DNA from: Treponema sp. UBA4267
Lineage (GTDB): Bacteria > Spirochaetota > Spirochaetia > Treponematales > Treponemataceae
Direction: 5' to 3'
Assembly (NCBI GenBank): GCA_002395155.1
Contig: DGWD01000009.1
Location: 56,179 to 120,178, forward strand
Length of the DNA: 64,000 bases
Part shown: piece by piece, positions 16,795 through 25,069 of the stretch
Position numbering within the stretch: the first letter of the stretch is position 1
Layout: each line of letters starts with the position of its first letter
The notes under the pieces: generated by a model
Seen by the model: the letters and a program-made list of their open reading frames with translations, nothing else
Databases searched by the model: none
Told to the model about the DNA's origin: nothing
Position numbers and translations under genes: made by a program

Positions 16795-18018
16795 CTACTT
16801 CCAAATCTTTTCACGGATGAAAGTCTGGTTACGATCTGCACCTACAGATACGATTCCAACTTTTGTTCCAGTAAAGTCTTCGATGTAATCAATATAGTTC
16901 TTTGCATTCTTTGGAAGTTTTTTGTAAGAAGTACACTTTGTAATGTCTTCTTTCCATCCTGGGAATTTTTCAAGAACTGGTTTAGCCTTGTTCAAATCTG
17001 GGATTGAAGCAGGGAAGTCTGTAACGATTTTTCCGTCGATTTCGTATGCAACACAAGCTTCAATTTCGTTCATATCATCATAAATATCAAGGTGAGTAAG
17101 AACTAAGTTGTCGATTGAATTTACGTGACATGCATAGCGTAATGCTACAAGGTCAAGATAACCACAGCGGCGTGGACGACCAGTTGTTACACCAAATTCA
17201 TTTCCTGTGTTACGAACATAGTCGCAAAGTTCTCCTTCAGTTTCTGCATTGAATTCAGAAGGCATTGGACCGTTTCCTACACGTGTTTCGTAAGCTTTGA
17301 AAACTCCGTAGATTTTATCCAAAGCTTTAGGACCAATTCCAGAACCAGAAGCGGCACCGTAAGAACCAGAAGCTCCAGAAGAAACATAAGGATATGTACC
17401 AGAGTCAATATCAAGCATGGCACCCTGAGCACCTTCAAAAAGAATGTTTTCGTTGCGATATTCGTACATCTTAGCAGCAATATTTACACGCATTTTAATA
17501 AGCTGATCTTTATACTGATTAAGGAAAGTTTTATCTGCTTCGTCAAGGTCATTCCATTTTTCTTCCCAGTCAAGGTCAGCAACACGGATACCGTCACGTT
17601 CAGATTTCATAGAATATGTTGTACCAATTCCGCGGCCTGTAGTTCCAATTGGGCGTTTACGAGCTGCATCACGCTGTTTATCCATTTCGCGGTAACCAGG
17701 CAATGTAAGATGAGCACGGTCAGAAATAAATACACGACCTTCCCAGTTAATACCGTTGTCTTTAAGCATCTGGAGTTCTTTAAAAAGAGCTTCTGGATCG
17801 ATTACCATTCCTGAACCAAGGAAAACTGACTTTTCAGGATAAAGGATTCCTGATGGAACCTGGTGGAGAGCGTATTTCTTTCCATCAACAACGATTGTGT
17901 GACCTGCATTTGCGCCGCCGGCAAAGCGAACAACGTATTTAGCATCCTGAGCAAGGTAATCTACAATTTTACCTTTACCTTCATCGCCCCACTGGGCACC
18001 CATAACAACAACGTTCAT
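16795..18018 (-). CDS. purA: Adenylosuccinate synthetase (PurA)
   Basis: PurA joins IMP and aspartate using GTP, the first committed step from IMP to AMP. The 407-residue product is slightly shorter than E. coli PurA (432). It has GAQWGDEGKGK at 7-17 with the catalytic aspartate Asp12, and GGANAGHT with His40. The remaining family motifs follow (TTGRGIGTTYSMK, TTGRPRRCGYLDL). The ATG at 18018 is preceded by GAGGAG at the right distance; an earlier in-frame ATG at 18048 is excluded by this. The guaB gene, which draws on the same IMP pool, lies about 700 bases away on the other strand. Confidence 0.97.
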   Translation of the reverse strand: MNVVVMGAQWGDEGKGKIVDYLAQDAKYVVRFAGGANAGHTIVVDGKKYALHQVPSGILYPEKSVFLGSGMVIDPEALFKELQMLKDNGINWEGRVFISDRAHLTLPGYREMDKQRDAARKRPIGTTGRGIGTTYSMKSERDGIRVADLDWEEKWNDLDEADKTFLNQYKDQLIKMRVNIAAKMYEYRNENILFEGAQGAMLDIDSGTYPYVSSGASGSYGAASGSGIGPKALDKIYGVFKAYETRVGNGPMPSEFNAETEGELCDYVRNTGNEFGVTTGRPRRCGYLDLVALRYACHVNSIDNLVLTHLDIYDDMNEIEACVAYEIDGKIVTDFPASIPDLNKAKPVLEKFPGWKEDITKCTSYKKLPKNAKNYIDYIEDFTGTKVGIVSVGADRNQTFIREKIWK

Positions 18019-18133
18019 GGTTTTAACTCCTCGTTTCCGCAGAATCATCGCGGATCATAAGAACATTTTTTTGTGAGATATTATCTCGCGTGTAAAAGCA
18101 TTGCAGACTCATCGCTAGTGTTTTTACATATTG

Positions 18134-18162
18134 ATAATATCAAAATTGTTATAGATGCTCAA
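18134..18162 (-). promoter_or_regulatory. purA promoter with a structured leader of about 110 bases
   Basis: TTGAGC (18157-18162), a 17-base spacer and TATTAT (18134-18139) form a good housekeeping promoter just after the small membrane ORF. The predicted leader to the purA start holds two short palindromes (GAGATA-A-TATCTC; TCCGC...GCGGA) before the ribosome binding site. The 154 bases between purA and the small ORF hold no reading frame. Confidence 0.65.
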
Positions 18163-18172
18163 TGAAGTATGA

Positions 18173-18301
18173 CTAAATATTTGCAGCAGGACTTTCTAAA
18201 AAACGATTTACCAGCCAGGCAATTACTCCCAGAAGCCCACCAATGTATACGCAGATTGTAACTGAGTCTAAATGCTTGAAAGCCGAAAAGATTTTTTTCA
18301 T
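18173..18301 (-). CDS. 42-residue single-span membrane peptide
   Basis: A short frame beginning MKKIFSAFKHLDSVTICVY has a basic N-terminus, one hydrophobic helix (about residues 15-31: TICVYIGGLLGVIAWLV) and a short polar tail ending SPAANI. A GAGGTG ribosome binding site is 5 bases before the ATG. It lies between acylphosphatase and purA on the same strand, in a space of roughly 380 bases otherwise without genes. I do not recognise it. The signal, site and hydrophobic segment together make it more likely real than chance. The orientation suggests the N-terminus faces the cytoplasm. Confidence 0.65.
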   Translation of the reverse strand: MKKIFSAFKHLDSVTICVYIGGLLGVIAWLVNRFLESPAANI

Positions 18302-18306
18302 ATTTG

Positions 18307-18348
18307 CACCTCGTTTTTGTTTTATGGTTTTAGTATAGAAGCGAGGTG
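18307..18348 (-). promoter_or_regulatory. Inverted repeat masking the ribosome binding site of the 42-residue ORF
   Basis: CACCTCG (read on the minus strand at 18348-18342) is the perfect complement of CGAGGTG (18313-18307), which contains the ribosome binding site. A possible -10 box, TATACT (18337-18332), lies between the arms, without a convincing -35. RNAs started upstream would pair the two arms, while RNAs started at the internal promoter would not. Confidence 0.4.
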
Positions 18349-18400
18349 TGTCAGATAGTGAAACAGTAATTTTTTTTTTTTTGAATTTTTTATGTTTTTT

Positions 18401-18685
18401 TTACCAATCCTTTAATTCAAAAGAACTTTCGTGCTCCTGAAGAGGAAGCTCCTTTTTTTCAATTCCTTCTATTTCTATAAACATTCCGTGTGAAATAGTT
18501 TCGATTAATCTGATTAGACTTTCAGGTTTGCCCTGAGCTTCCATTTGCACTGAACCGTCATAATCATTATATACCCAGCCTGTAATGCCTAAAGCCTGGG
18601 CTGCGTGAATAGCGGTGTATCTAAATCCAACTCCCTGAACCCGTCCTGTAAATCTGTAATGAATCCTTTTTTTTATAATATTCAT
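18401..18685 (-). CDS. acyP: Acylphosphatase
   Basis: Small cytoplasmic enzyme that hydrolyses acyl phosphates such as carbamoyl or acetyl phosphate. The 94-residue product has the family's first signature, GRVQGVGFRYTA at about 14-25 with the phosphate-binding arginine, and the second, GWVYNDYDGSVQMEAQG, where the family's catalytic asparagine is expected (Asn40). An AAGGA lies 9 bases before the ATG. It is transcribed divergently from guaB. The gene is followed by AT-rich sequence including a run of 12 T on the plus strand. Confidence 0.93.
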   Translation of the reverse strand: MNIIKKRIHYRFTGRVQGVGFRYTAIHAAQALGITGWVYNDYDGSVQMEAQGKPESLIRLIETISHGMFIEIEGIEKKELPLQEHESSFELKDW

Positions 18686-18686
18686 A

Positions 18687-18715
18687 TTCCATAATCCTTA
18701 TTAAATCGCTATACT
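18687..18715 (+). promoter_or_regulatory. Probable guaB promoter
   Basis: A TATACT -10 (18710-18715) lies 32 bases before the guaB start; the -35 position 17 bases upstream reads TTCCAT, which is weak. The predicted leader is about 25 bases and carries a strong AGAGGAG ribosome binding site, unlike the leaderless genes elsewhere in the window. Confidence 0.4.
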
Positions 18716-18747
18716 ATTTTACTAATATTTTTTTAGAGGAGAAACCC

Positions 18748-20253
18748 ATGGCTTACATTTTTGAAGAACCATCACACACATTTGATGAATATCTGTTAGT
18801 ACCTGGCTACACAGGTCCAGATTGTATTCCTGCCAATGTTACATTGCAGACTCCAGTTGTTCGTTACAACAAGAAGGCCGGAGAAAAGTGCCCGCTTACA
18901 ATGAACATTCCAATGACTTCTGCAGTTATGCAGGCAGTTTCTGACGACAAGCTCGCAGTTGCACTTGCTAAGGAAGGTGGAATTTCTTTCATCTTTGGTT
19001 CTCAGACTATTGAAAATCAGGCTGCCATGGTTGCTCGCGTAAAGGCATACAAAGCTGGTTTCGTTTCTTCTGATACAAATATTCGTCCTGAACAGACTTT
19101 GCAGGAACTTGTAGAGGCTATTGAAAAAACAGGCCATTCTACAGTTGCTGTAACTGAAGACGGAAGCGCAAACGGTAAACTTGTTGGTATTATTACAGAC
19201 CGCGATTTCCGCATTTCACATTGTCCCTCTGATGCAAAAGTAAAAGATTACATGACTCCTTTGTCAAAACTTGTAATGGCAAAAGATGGAATTACTCTTG
19301 AAGAAGCAAACGATATTATCTGGAAGGAAAAGGTAAATCAGCTTCCTGTTGTTGATAAAGACGGAAAACTCCTTCATCTTATTTTCAGAAAGGATGCTGC
19401 AAGTCACGAAGAACATCCTCTTGAACTTCTGGATGCTCAGAAACGTTATATCGTAGGTGCCGGAATTAATACCCGTGATTATATGGAAAGAGTTCCTGCT
19501 TTACTTGAAGCTGGTGTTGATGTAATGACTCTGGATTCTTCTGAAGGATTTACAGAATGGCAGAGAAGAGCTTTGCAGGATATTCACGCTAAATGGCCAA
19601 ATGCAAAAATTGGGGCTGGAAATGTTGTTGATGCAGATGGTTTCAACTTCCTTGCAGAAGCTGGTGCTGATTTTGTAAAGATTGGTATTGGTGGTGGTTC
19701 AATCTGTATTACACGTGAACAGAAAGGTATTGGCCGTGGTCAGGCTACTGCTACAATTGAAGTTGCAAAAGCCCGCGATGCTTATTACGAAAAAACTGGT
19801 ATTTATATTCCAATCTGTTCTGATGGTGGAATTGTTTATGATCATCATATTACTTTAGCTCTGGCTATGGGTGCAGACTTTGTAATGCTTGGTCGTTACT
19901 TTGCCCGTTTTGATGAATCTCCAACAAATAAACTGATTGTAAATGGTTCATATGTAAAGGAATACTGGGGAGAAGGTTCTAATCGTGCCCGCAACTGGCA
20001 GCGTTATGATCTTGGTGGAAAGAAAGGAATGGCATTTGAAGAAGGTGTTGATTCTTACGTTCCTTACGCAGGTTCTCTCCACGACAACGTTACTTTGACT
20101 ACAAGTAAAATAATTCATGCTATGTGTAACTGTGGTGTTGTAAATATTCCTGATTTGCAGAAGAACGCTAAGATAACAATGGTAAGTGCTGCTTCAATTC
20201 GTGAAGGTGGTGCACATGATGTTATTGTGAAGAATTCTATCAAGGCTAATTAG
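18748..20253 (+). CDS. guaB: Inosine-5'-monophosphate dehydrogenase (GuaB)
   Basis: IMPDH oxidises IMP to XMP with NAD, the rate-limiting step of GMP synthesis. The 501-residue product has the barrel core split by two CBS domains (about residues 110-230). The active-site loop GIGGGSICITRE carries the catalytic cysteine near residue 320; most relatives have GIGPGSICTTR. The flap region AMGADFVMLGRYFARFDE and a variant GSNRARNW follow. Start chosen at ATG after AGAGGAG. It runs divergent from acylphosphatase and is followed by a repeat block and a strong terminator. Confidence 0.95.
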   Translation: MAYIFEEPSHTFDEYLLVPGYTGPDCIPANVTLQTPVVRYNKKAGEKCPLTMNIPMTSAVMQAVSDDKLAVALAKEGGISFIFGSQTIENQAAMVARVKAYKAGFVSSDTNIRPEQTLQELVEAIEKTGHSTVAVTEDGSANGKLVGIITDRDFRISHCPSDAKVKDYMTPLSKLVMAKDGITLEEANDIIWKEKVNQLPVVDKDGKLLHLIFRKDAASHEEHPLELLDAQKRYIVGAGINTRDYMERVPALLEAGVDVMTLDSSEGFTEWQRRALQDIHAKWPNAKIGAGNVVDADGFNFLAEAGADFVKIGIGGGSICITREQKGIGRGQATATIEVAKARDAYYEKTGIYIPICSDGGIVYDHHITLALAMGADFVMLGRYFARFDESPTNKLIVNGSYVKEYWGEGSNRARNWQRYDLGGKKGMAFEEGVDSYVPYAGSLHDNVTLTTSKIIHAMCNCGVVNIPDLQKNAKITMVSAASIREGGAHDVIVKNSIKAN

Positions 20254-20396
20254 GTGATAGGTTTTAGGTTCTAGGTTTTAGGTGCTAGGGGCTGGGGTGT
20301 TGATAGCCTTTGGTGCTTGGGGATAGCACTTGGTGTTTGATGATAGAAACTAGGTGATAGGTTTTAGGTGCTAGGTTTTAGGACTTAGGTGATAGG
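20251..20396. repeat. Degenerate TAGGTGATAGG repeats that include the guaB stop codon
   Basis: TAGGTGATAGGTTTTAGG occurs at 20251 and again exactly 100 bases later at 20351; a third partial copy, TTAGGTGATAGG, starts at 20385. Shorter echoes (CTAGGTTTTAGG, GGTGCTAGG, TTGGTG) fill the rest. The stop codon TAG of guaB is the first three bases of the first copy. The block is G/T-rich on the plus strand, unlike its surroundings, and shows no reading frame. Confidence 0.8.
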
Positions 20397-20430
20397 GGCT
20401 GTCCTTTTTGAAGGGGACAGCCTTTTTTTT
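20397..20430 (+). terminator. Rho-independent terminator after guaB
   Basis: GGCTGTCC (20397-20404) pairs with GGACAGCC (20415-20422) and is followed by eight T (20423-20430). The loop can pair further as CCTT/AAGG. Confidence 0.9.
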
Positions 20431-20440
20431 GTGTGGGTTA

Positions 20441-20472
20441 ATTAAACAATGGCGTTTACGGCGTTGTTTAAT
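20441..20472 (-). repeat. Inverted repeat overlapping the symporter gene's stop codon
   Basis: ATTAAACAA (20441-20449) and TTGTTTAAT (20464-20472) are perfect complements. Read on the minus strand, the first arm begins in the last sense codon and includes the TAA stop. No T-tract follows. Confidence 0.65.
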
Positions 20473-22015
20473 TTGGTTCTTCCTCTACTAAGACTGTTTT
20501 TGCTGTAACCTGGATTTTTTCATCGTAGCAGGTGAAAATCTGGTCTACATCATCTTTTTTCATCTTAGGCGTAAAGAGACTTACTATTGGAACAATAACA
20601 AGGCCTCCTACCATCGCTAAGGCACCACAGTTGATAGGGTTCATGAATTTTAAGAAGATATTTGCAACTGTAATTCCAACTCCATAAATGAAACAAATCC
20701 ATACAGAAGCTTTTGTAACTTTTTTGCTGAAAAGTCCGTATAAGAATGGAGCAAGGAAGGCACCTGCTAAAGCACCCCAGGAAATACCCATAAGCTGGGC
20801 AATGAAGGTTGGTGGGTTCAGGGCAATTACTACAGAAATAACAATAAAGAAAACAATTAAAAGTCGCATTGTAAGAAGAGTCTTTTTATCATCAAGCTTT
20901 TTACAAACTGTTTCCTTTAATACATCAAGAGTAAGAGTCGAACTGGAAGTTAAAACAAGTGATGAAAGGGTCGACATTGATGCAGAAAGAACTAAAACAA
21001 CTACAATTCCAATTAAAATATCCGGAAGGGTTGCAAGCATTTGTGGAACGATTGAGTCGTACATTATTTTTCCGTTGGCCCCGTAAATTGCAGGACTGTC
21101 GAAGAGGCGTCCAAAACCACCAAGGAAGTAACATCCGCCGGCAATTACAACTGCAAAGAAGGTAGAAACGATAGTTCCAGTTTTTACAGCTCTTTCTGAT
21201 TTAATTGCATAGAATTTTCCAACCATTTGAGGAAGGCCCCAGGTTCCAAGAGAGGTAAGAATTACAACTCCAAGAAGGTTTGCAGGATCTGGTCCAAAGA
21301 AAGAAACAAATGAACCTTTCATGTTCTGTAAGGCTGGATTTGTGTTTGCTGGATCTGTTGGAATTTCTGAAAGTTTCTGGATGGCAGCAAGGAATCCTCC
21401 CTGACCTTTGAGAACTGCAAGAATGATTGCAACAATTCCACCAAGCATAATCAGTCCTTGTATAAAATCGTTGATAGCAGTTGCCATGTAACCACCAAGA
21501 ATAACGTAAACTGCTGTAAGAAGAGCCATTGCAATTACACACCAGCGGTAGTCAATATTAAAGGCAAGCCCAAAAAGTGTAGAAAGTCCTTTATAAACTG
21601 AAGCTGTGTATGGAATAAGGAAGATAAAGGCAATTGTTGAAGCGGCTATTCTAAGTGATTTACTTTCGTATCTTTTTCCAAAAAAGTCAGGCATTGTTTT
21701 TGCATCAAGATGATGGGTCATGACTCTGGTGCGGCGTCCCATAATCACCCAGGCTAACAAAGAACCAATAAAGGCGTTACCAAGGCCTACCCAGGTAGAA
21801 GAAAGACCGTATTTCCAGCCGAACTGTCCTGCATAACCAATGAATACAACTGCAGAAAAGTAAGAAGTTCCATAGGCAAAGGCTGTGAGCCATGGTCCAA
21901 CTGAACGACCGCCTAAAACAAATCCATTTACATCTTTTGCCTGTCTGCGGGAATAAATTCCTACTCCAATCATAATGGCAAAGAAGATGACTAATAATAA
22001 AACTTTTAAAATCAT
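20468..22015 (-). CDS. Sodium:solute symporter, SSS family (PutP-like)
   Basis: Membrane transporter coupling sodium entry to uptake of a small solute, of the PutP/PanF family. The 515-residue protein has about 13 hydrophobic segments spread along its length, with the family's early GGRSVGPWLTAFAYGTSYFSA motif near residue 35 and a glycine-rich NDFIQGLIMLGG segment. It is closest in appearance to sodium/proline symporters, but substrate cannot be assigned from sequence alone. A good AGGGAG site precedes the ATG, and a near-consensus promoter with an inverted repeat over its -35 box lies upstream. It is divergent from uvrA. Confidence 0.88.
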   Translation of the reverse strand: MILKVLLLVIFFAIMIGVGIYSRRQAKDVNGFVLGGRSVGPWLTAFAYGTSYFSAVVFIGYAGQFGWKYGLSSTWVGLGNAFIGSLLAWVIMGRRTRVMTHHLDAKTMPDFFGKRYESKSLRIAASTIAFIFLIPYTASVYKGLSTLFGLAFNIDYRWCVIAMALLTAVYVILGGYMATAINDFIQGLIMLGGIVAIILAVLKGQGGFLAAIQKLSEIPTDPANTNPALQNMKGSFVSFFGPDPANLLGVVILTSLGTWGLPQMVGKFYAIKSERAVKTGTIVSTFFAVVIAGGCYFLGGFGRLFDSPAIYGANGKIMYDSIVPQMLATLPDILIGIVVVLVLSASMSTLSSLVLTSSSTLTLDVLKETVCKKLDDKKTLLTMRLLIVFFIVISVVIALNPPTFIAQLMGISWGALAGAFLAPFLYGLFSKKVTKASVWICFIYGVGITVANIFLKFMNPINCGALAMVGGLVIVPIVSLFTPKMKKDDVDQIFTCYDEKIQVTAKTVLVEEEPN

Positions 22016-22043
22016 GAGAGAGCTCCCTAGTTAGATTGAATAA

Positions 22044-22079
22044 ATTTTAAGTGGGGATTTTGTTTCTGTCAATAGAAAC
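22044..22079 (-). promoter_or_regulatory. Symporter promoter with possible operator
   Basis: On the minus strand a perfect TTGACA (22067-22072), a 17-base spacer and TAAAAT (22044-22049) form the best promoter in the window. A perfect inverted repeat, GTTTCT-six bases-AGAAAC (22062-22079), spans the -35 box, where a repressor would block polymerase. Confidence 0.7.
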
Positions 22080-22131
22080 TTTTTTGAAGCCTTATGGAAG
22101 ATTATAGAACGCTTGGAGAAAAAGCCTTATC

Positions 22132-22160
22132 TTTCAATAATTGCTTGCATTTGCTATAAT
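22132..22160 (+). promoter_or_regulatory. uvrA promoter, predicted leaderless
   Basis: TATAAT (22155-22160) ends 8 bases before the uvrA ATG; TTTCAA stands 17 bases upstream as a weak -35. No Shine-Dalgarno fits in the remaining bases (TCGCATTT). Confidence 0.6.
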
Positions 22161-22168
22161 TCGCATTT

Positions 22169-25012
22169 ATGAACGATGAAATGATTGTGATACGCGGGGC
22201 AAGAGAACACAACTTAAAGAATATTGATGTTACTTTTCCACGCAATAAACTTGTTGTAATTTCGGGACTTAGTGGTTCTGGAAAGTCTTCGCTAGCCTTT
22301 GATACTCTTTTTGCAGAAGGACAGCGTCGTTATATGGAAAGTCTTTCCAGTTATGCCCGTCAGTTCCTTGGTCGTATGGATAAGCCTGATGTAGATTTAA
22401 TTGAAGGCCTTTCTCCTGCCATTTCAATCGAACAGAAATCGACTAATAAAAATCCTCGTTCAACTGTTGGTACTATAACCGAAATCTACGATTTTTACCG
22501 ACTTCTTTATGCCCGCTGTGGTCATGCACATTGTCCAAATTGTGGTAGAGAAATTCGTGAACAATCTGTAGACCAGATTATTGATACAGTTTTAGCCTGG
22601 CCTGAAGGTACCAAAATGCAGATTCTGGCTCCTGTAATTCGTGGAAAAAAGGGTGAACACCAGAAAATTCTAGATGATGCCAAGGCTTCTGGTTTTATTC
22701 GTGCTCGTATTGATGGTGTAATGGCCGACTTGGAAGACTCAATCAAACTGGATAAGCAGAAAAAACACACTATTGAAATTGTGGTAGACCGAATTAAGAA
22801 TGGTCCAGATGTTCGTAGTCGTCTTGCAGATTCTATTGAAATTGCCTTAAAAAACGCAAACGGAATTGTTGTTGTAACCAGAAAAGATCCTGATTCTGAT
22901 AAGGAAATTGAAGTTTTCTTTAGTCAGAAAAATGCCTGCCCGGATTGTGGTATTTCTATTCCAGATTTACAGCCTAGACTTTTTTCTTTTAATAATCCTT
23001 TTGGTGCCTGTCCTGAATGTACGGGGCTTGGTGAAAAAATGGAATGGGATTTTAATAAGATTTTGCCAGACAGGTCTTTATCATTTAATGAGCGTGCCTT
23101 TCCTTTTTTTAATCCTGAAAGTGAATGGAATCATTCTATGTTTTCTGCTGTAGCGGAAGCATCTGGTTTTACTCTTGATACTCCAATTTCACGTCTTACA
23201 GCCCAGCAGTTTGAATACCTTTGGGAAGGTGATCCTGATAAAAAAATCCACTGGATTTATAAAAAACAAAGCGGCGAAGGTTTTAGCGAATACAATCGTC
23301 CATGGCCTGGAGTTATAAACGAAATGAAACGCCGGTATGCAGAGGCCTGGGGCGATACTCAACGTACAAATATAGAAGAAAAGTTTATGAAGGTGGGGCA
23401 TTGTTCCTGCTGTAATGGACAAAGACTTAGAAAAGAAGCTTTAGGTGTAACTGTCGGTGGAAAAAATATCTGGGAATTATGCTGTCTTTCAGTTGCCGAT
23501 TCTATTGAATTTTTTGATAAACTTGAACTTTCTGCTAATGAAGAAAAAATTGCAGAGCAGATTATGAAAGAGATTAAGGCCAGACTACGTTTTTTGCGTG
23601 ATGTAGGTCTTGATTATCTTACAATGGAAAGATCTGCGGAAACTCTTTCTGGTGGTGAAGCTCAGCGTATTCGTCTTGCAACACAAATAGGTTCTGCACT
23701 TTGTGGAGTTATGTATATTCTGGATGAACCTTCTATTGGTCTTCATCAGCGTGATAACCAAAAACTAATTGATACTCTTTTGAACTTACGTGATAACGGA
23801 AATACTGTAATTGTTGTTGAACATGATGAACAGACTCTTCGTACAGCAGATTATCTGATTGATATAGGACCGGGTGCTGGTGTAAACGGTGGTCGTGTTG
23901 TTGCTGCAGGTACTCCTGAAGAAGTTGCAAAGGTAAAGGAAAGTCTTACAGGTCAGTATCTGGCGGGAACTTTAAAAATGGATATTCCAGCTAAGAGAAG
24001 GCCTGGAAATGGAATGTTTATAAAGGTAAATGGTGCTAAAGAACATAATCTTAAAAATGTAAGTATTCAGATTCCTTTGGGGGCCTTTACATGTATTACT
24101 GGCGTAAGTGGAAGTGGAAAATCGACCCTTATGAGCGATGTCCTTTATCCTGCTTTAAGTAATAAGGTTATGAGGACTAATTATGATGTAGGGGAATGCG
24201 AAAGTGTAGAAGGTTTTGAAAATATTGATAAGGTAATCAATATTGACCAGTCTCCAATTGGTCGTTCTCCGCGCTCAAACCCAGCAACCTACATTGGTGT
24301 ATTTGATGCTATTCGCGACCTTTATGCCTCTTTACCAGAAAGTAAGGCCCGCGGTTATCAGAAAGGCCGTTTTAGTTTTAATGTAAAGGGCGGTCGGTGT
24401 GAAGCCTGCCAGGGTGCCGGTGAGAACGTAATCGAAATGAACTTTTTACCAGATGTTTATGTTACCTGCGAAGTTTGTGGAGGAAAGCGTTTTAATAAAG
24501 AAACTCTGGAAGTTGAATATAAGGGTAAATCTATAAATGACGTTTTGAATATGTCTATTGATGAAGCCTGCGATTTCTTTGCTTCAATTCCACATATTTC
24601 AAGAAAACTCGAAACCTTAAAATCTGTTGGTTTGGGGTATATTGAACTTGGACAGAATGCACTTACTTTAAGTGGTGGTGAAGCTCAGCGTGTAAAACTT
24701 GCAAATGAATTAGCCCGCGTTTCAACTGGAAAAACACTTTATATAATGGATGAACCTACTACAGGTTTGCACTTTGCAGATGTAAAACAGCTTATGTCTG
24801 TAATTCAGAGACTTGTTGACCAGGGAAACTCTGTTGTGATGATTGAACACAATCTGGATGTAATTTGCCAGGCAGATTATATTATTGATTTAGGTCCAGA
24901 GGGTGGTTTTCGGGGCGGTAATATTGTATGTCAGGGAAGTCCAGAAGAAGTTGCCCAATGTAAGACTTCTTACACCGGTCAATTTATAAAGGAAATGCTG
25001 GAAAAGAAGTGA
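22169..25012 (+). CDS. uvrA: Excinuclease ABC subunit A (UvrA)
   Basis: UvrA finds bulky DNA damage and loads UvrB in nucleotide excision repair. The 947-residue protein has both ATPase halves: Walker A GLSGSGKSS near 33 and GVSGSGKST near 648, and two LSGGEAQR signatures. The zinc-binding cysteine pairs are present (CGHAHCPNCG; CPDCG with CPEC; CSCC; CEACQGAG with CEVCGG). Length and order are normal. It is followed by an LptD-like gene, the same order I recall in Treponema pallidum (TP0514-TP0515). No LexA box was recognised in the short upstream region. Confidence 0.98.
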   Translation: MNDEMIVIRGAREHNLKNIDVTFPRNKLVVISGLSGSGKSSLAFDTLFAEGQRRYMESLSSYARQFLGRMDKPDVDLIEGLSPAISIEQKSTNKNPRSTVGTITEIYDFYRLLYARCGHAHCPNCGREIREQSVDQIIDTVLAWPEGTKMQILAPVIRGKKGEHQKILDDAKASGFIRARIDGVMADLEDSIKLDKQKKHTIEIVVDRIKNGPDVRSRLADSIEIALKNANGIVVVTRKDPDSDKEIEVFFSQKNACPDCGISIPDLQPRLFSFNNPFGACPECTGLGEKMEWDFNKILPDRSLSFNERAFPFFNPESEWNHSMFSAVAEASGFTLDTPISRLTAQQFEYLWEGDPDKKIHWIYKKQSGEGFSEYNRPWPGVINEMKRRYAEAWGDTQRTNIEEKFMKVGHCSCCNGQRLRKEALGVTVGGKNIWELCCLSVADSIEFFDKLELSANEEKIAEQIMKEIKARLRFLRDVGLDYLTMERSAETLSGGEAQRIRLATQIGSALCGVMYILDEPSIGLHQRDNQKLIDTLLNLRDNGNTVIVVEHDEQTLRTADYLIDIGPGAGVNGGRVVAAGTPEEVAKVKESLTGQYLAGTLKMDIPAKRRPGNGMFIKVNGAKEHNLKNVSIQIPLGAFTCITGVSGSGKSTLMSDVLYPALSNKVMRTNYDVGECESVEGFENIDKVINIDQSPIGRSPRSNPATYIGVFDAIRDLYASLPESKARGYQKGRFSFNVKGGRCEACQGAGENVIEMNFLPDVYVTCEVCGGKRFNKETLEVEYKGKSINDVLNMSIDEACDFFASIPHISRKLETLKSVGLGYIELGQNALTLSGGEAQRVKLANELARVSTGKTLYIMDEPTTGLHFADVKQLMSVIQRLVDQGNSVVMIEHNLDVICQADYIIDLGPEGGFRGGNIVCQGSPEEVAQCKTSYTGQFIKEMLEKK

Positions 25013-25050
25013 TTTTGAATATGCATTACTGATATAATCAGTTTATCAAA

Positions 25051-25056
25051 TATAAT
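25051..25056 (+). promoter_or_regulatory. -10 box upstream of the LptD-like gene
   Basis: TATAAT lies 13 bases before the GTG start, with a second TATAAT at 25033-25038. No convincing -35 box or ribosome binding site is visible, so a short-leader mRNA is possible. Confidence 0.4.
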
Positions 25057-25069
25057 TAATTGAAATAAA

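Noticed and set aside
16795..18018. purA as truncated because it is shorter than E. coli PurA
   Set aside because: All expected motifs and a normal C-terminus are present; the shorter length is family variation.
18365..18395. The T-run after the acylphosphatase gene as its terminator
   Set aside because: It lies as A-run on the gene's own strand, so it would not form a U-tract, and no hairpin precedes it.
20251..20396. TAGGTGATAGG repeats as a CRISPR array
   Set aside because: Repeats are degenerate, irregularly spaced and without spacers of equal length.
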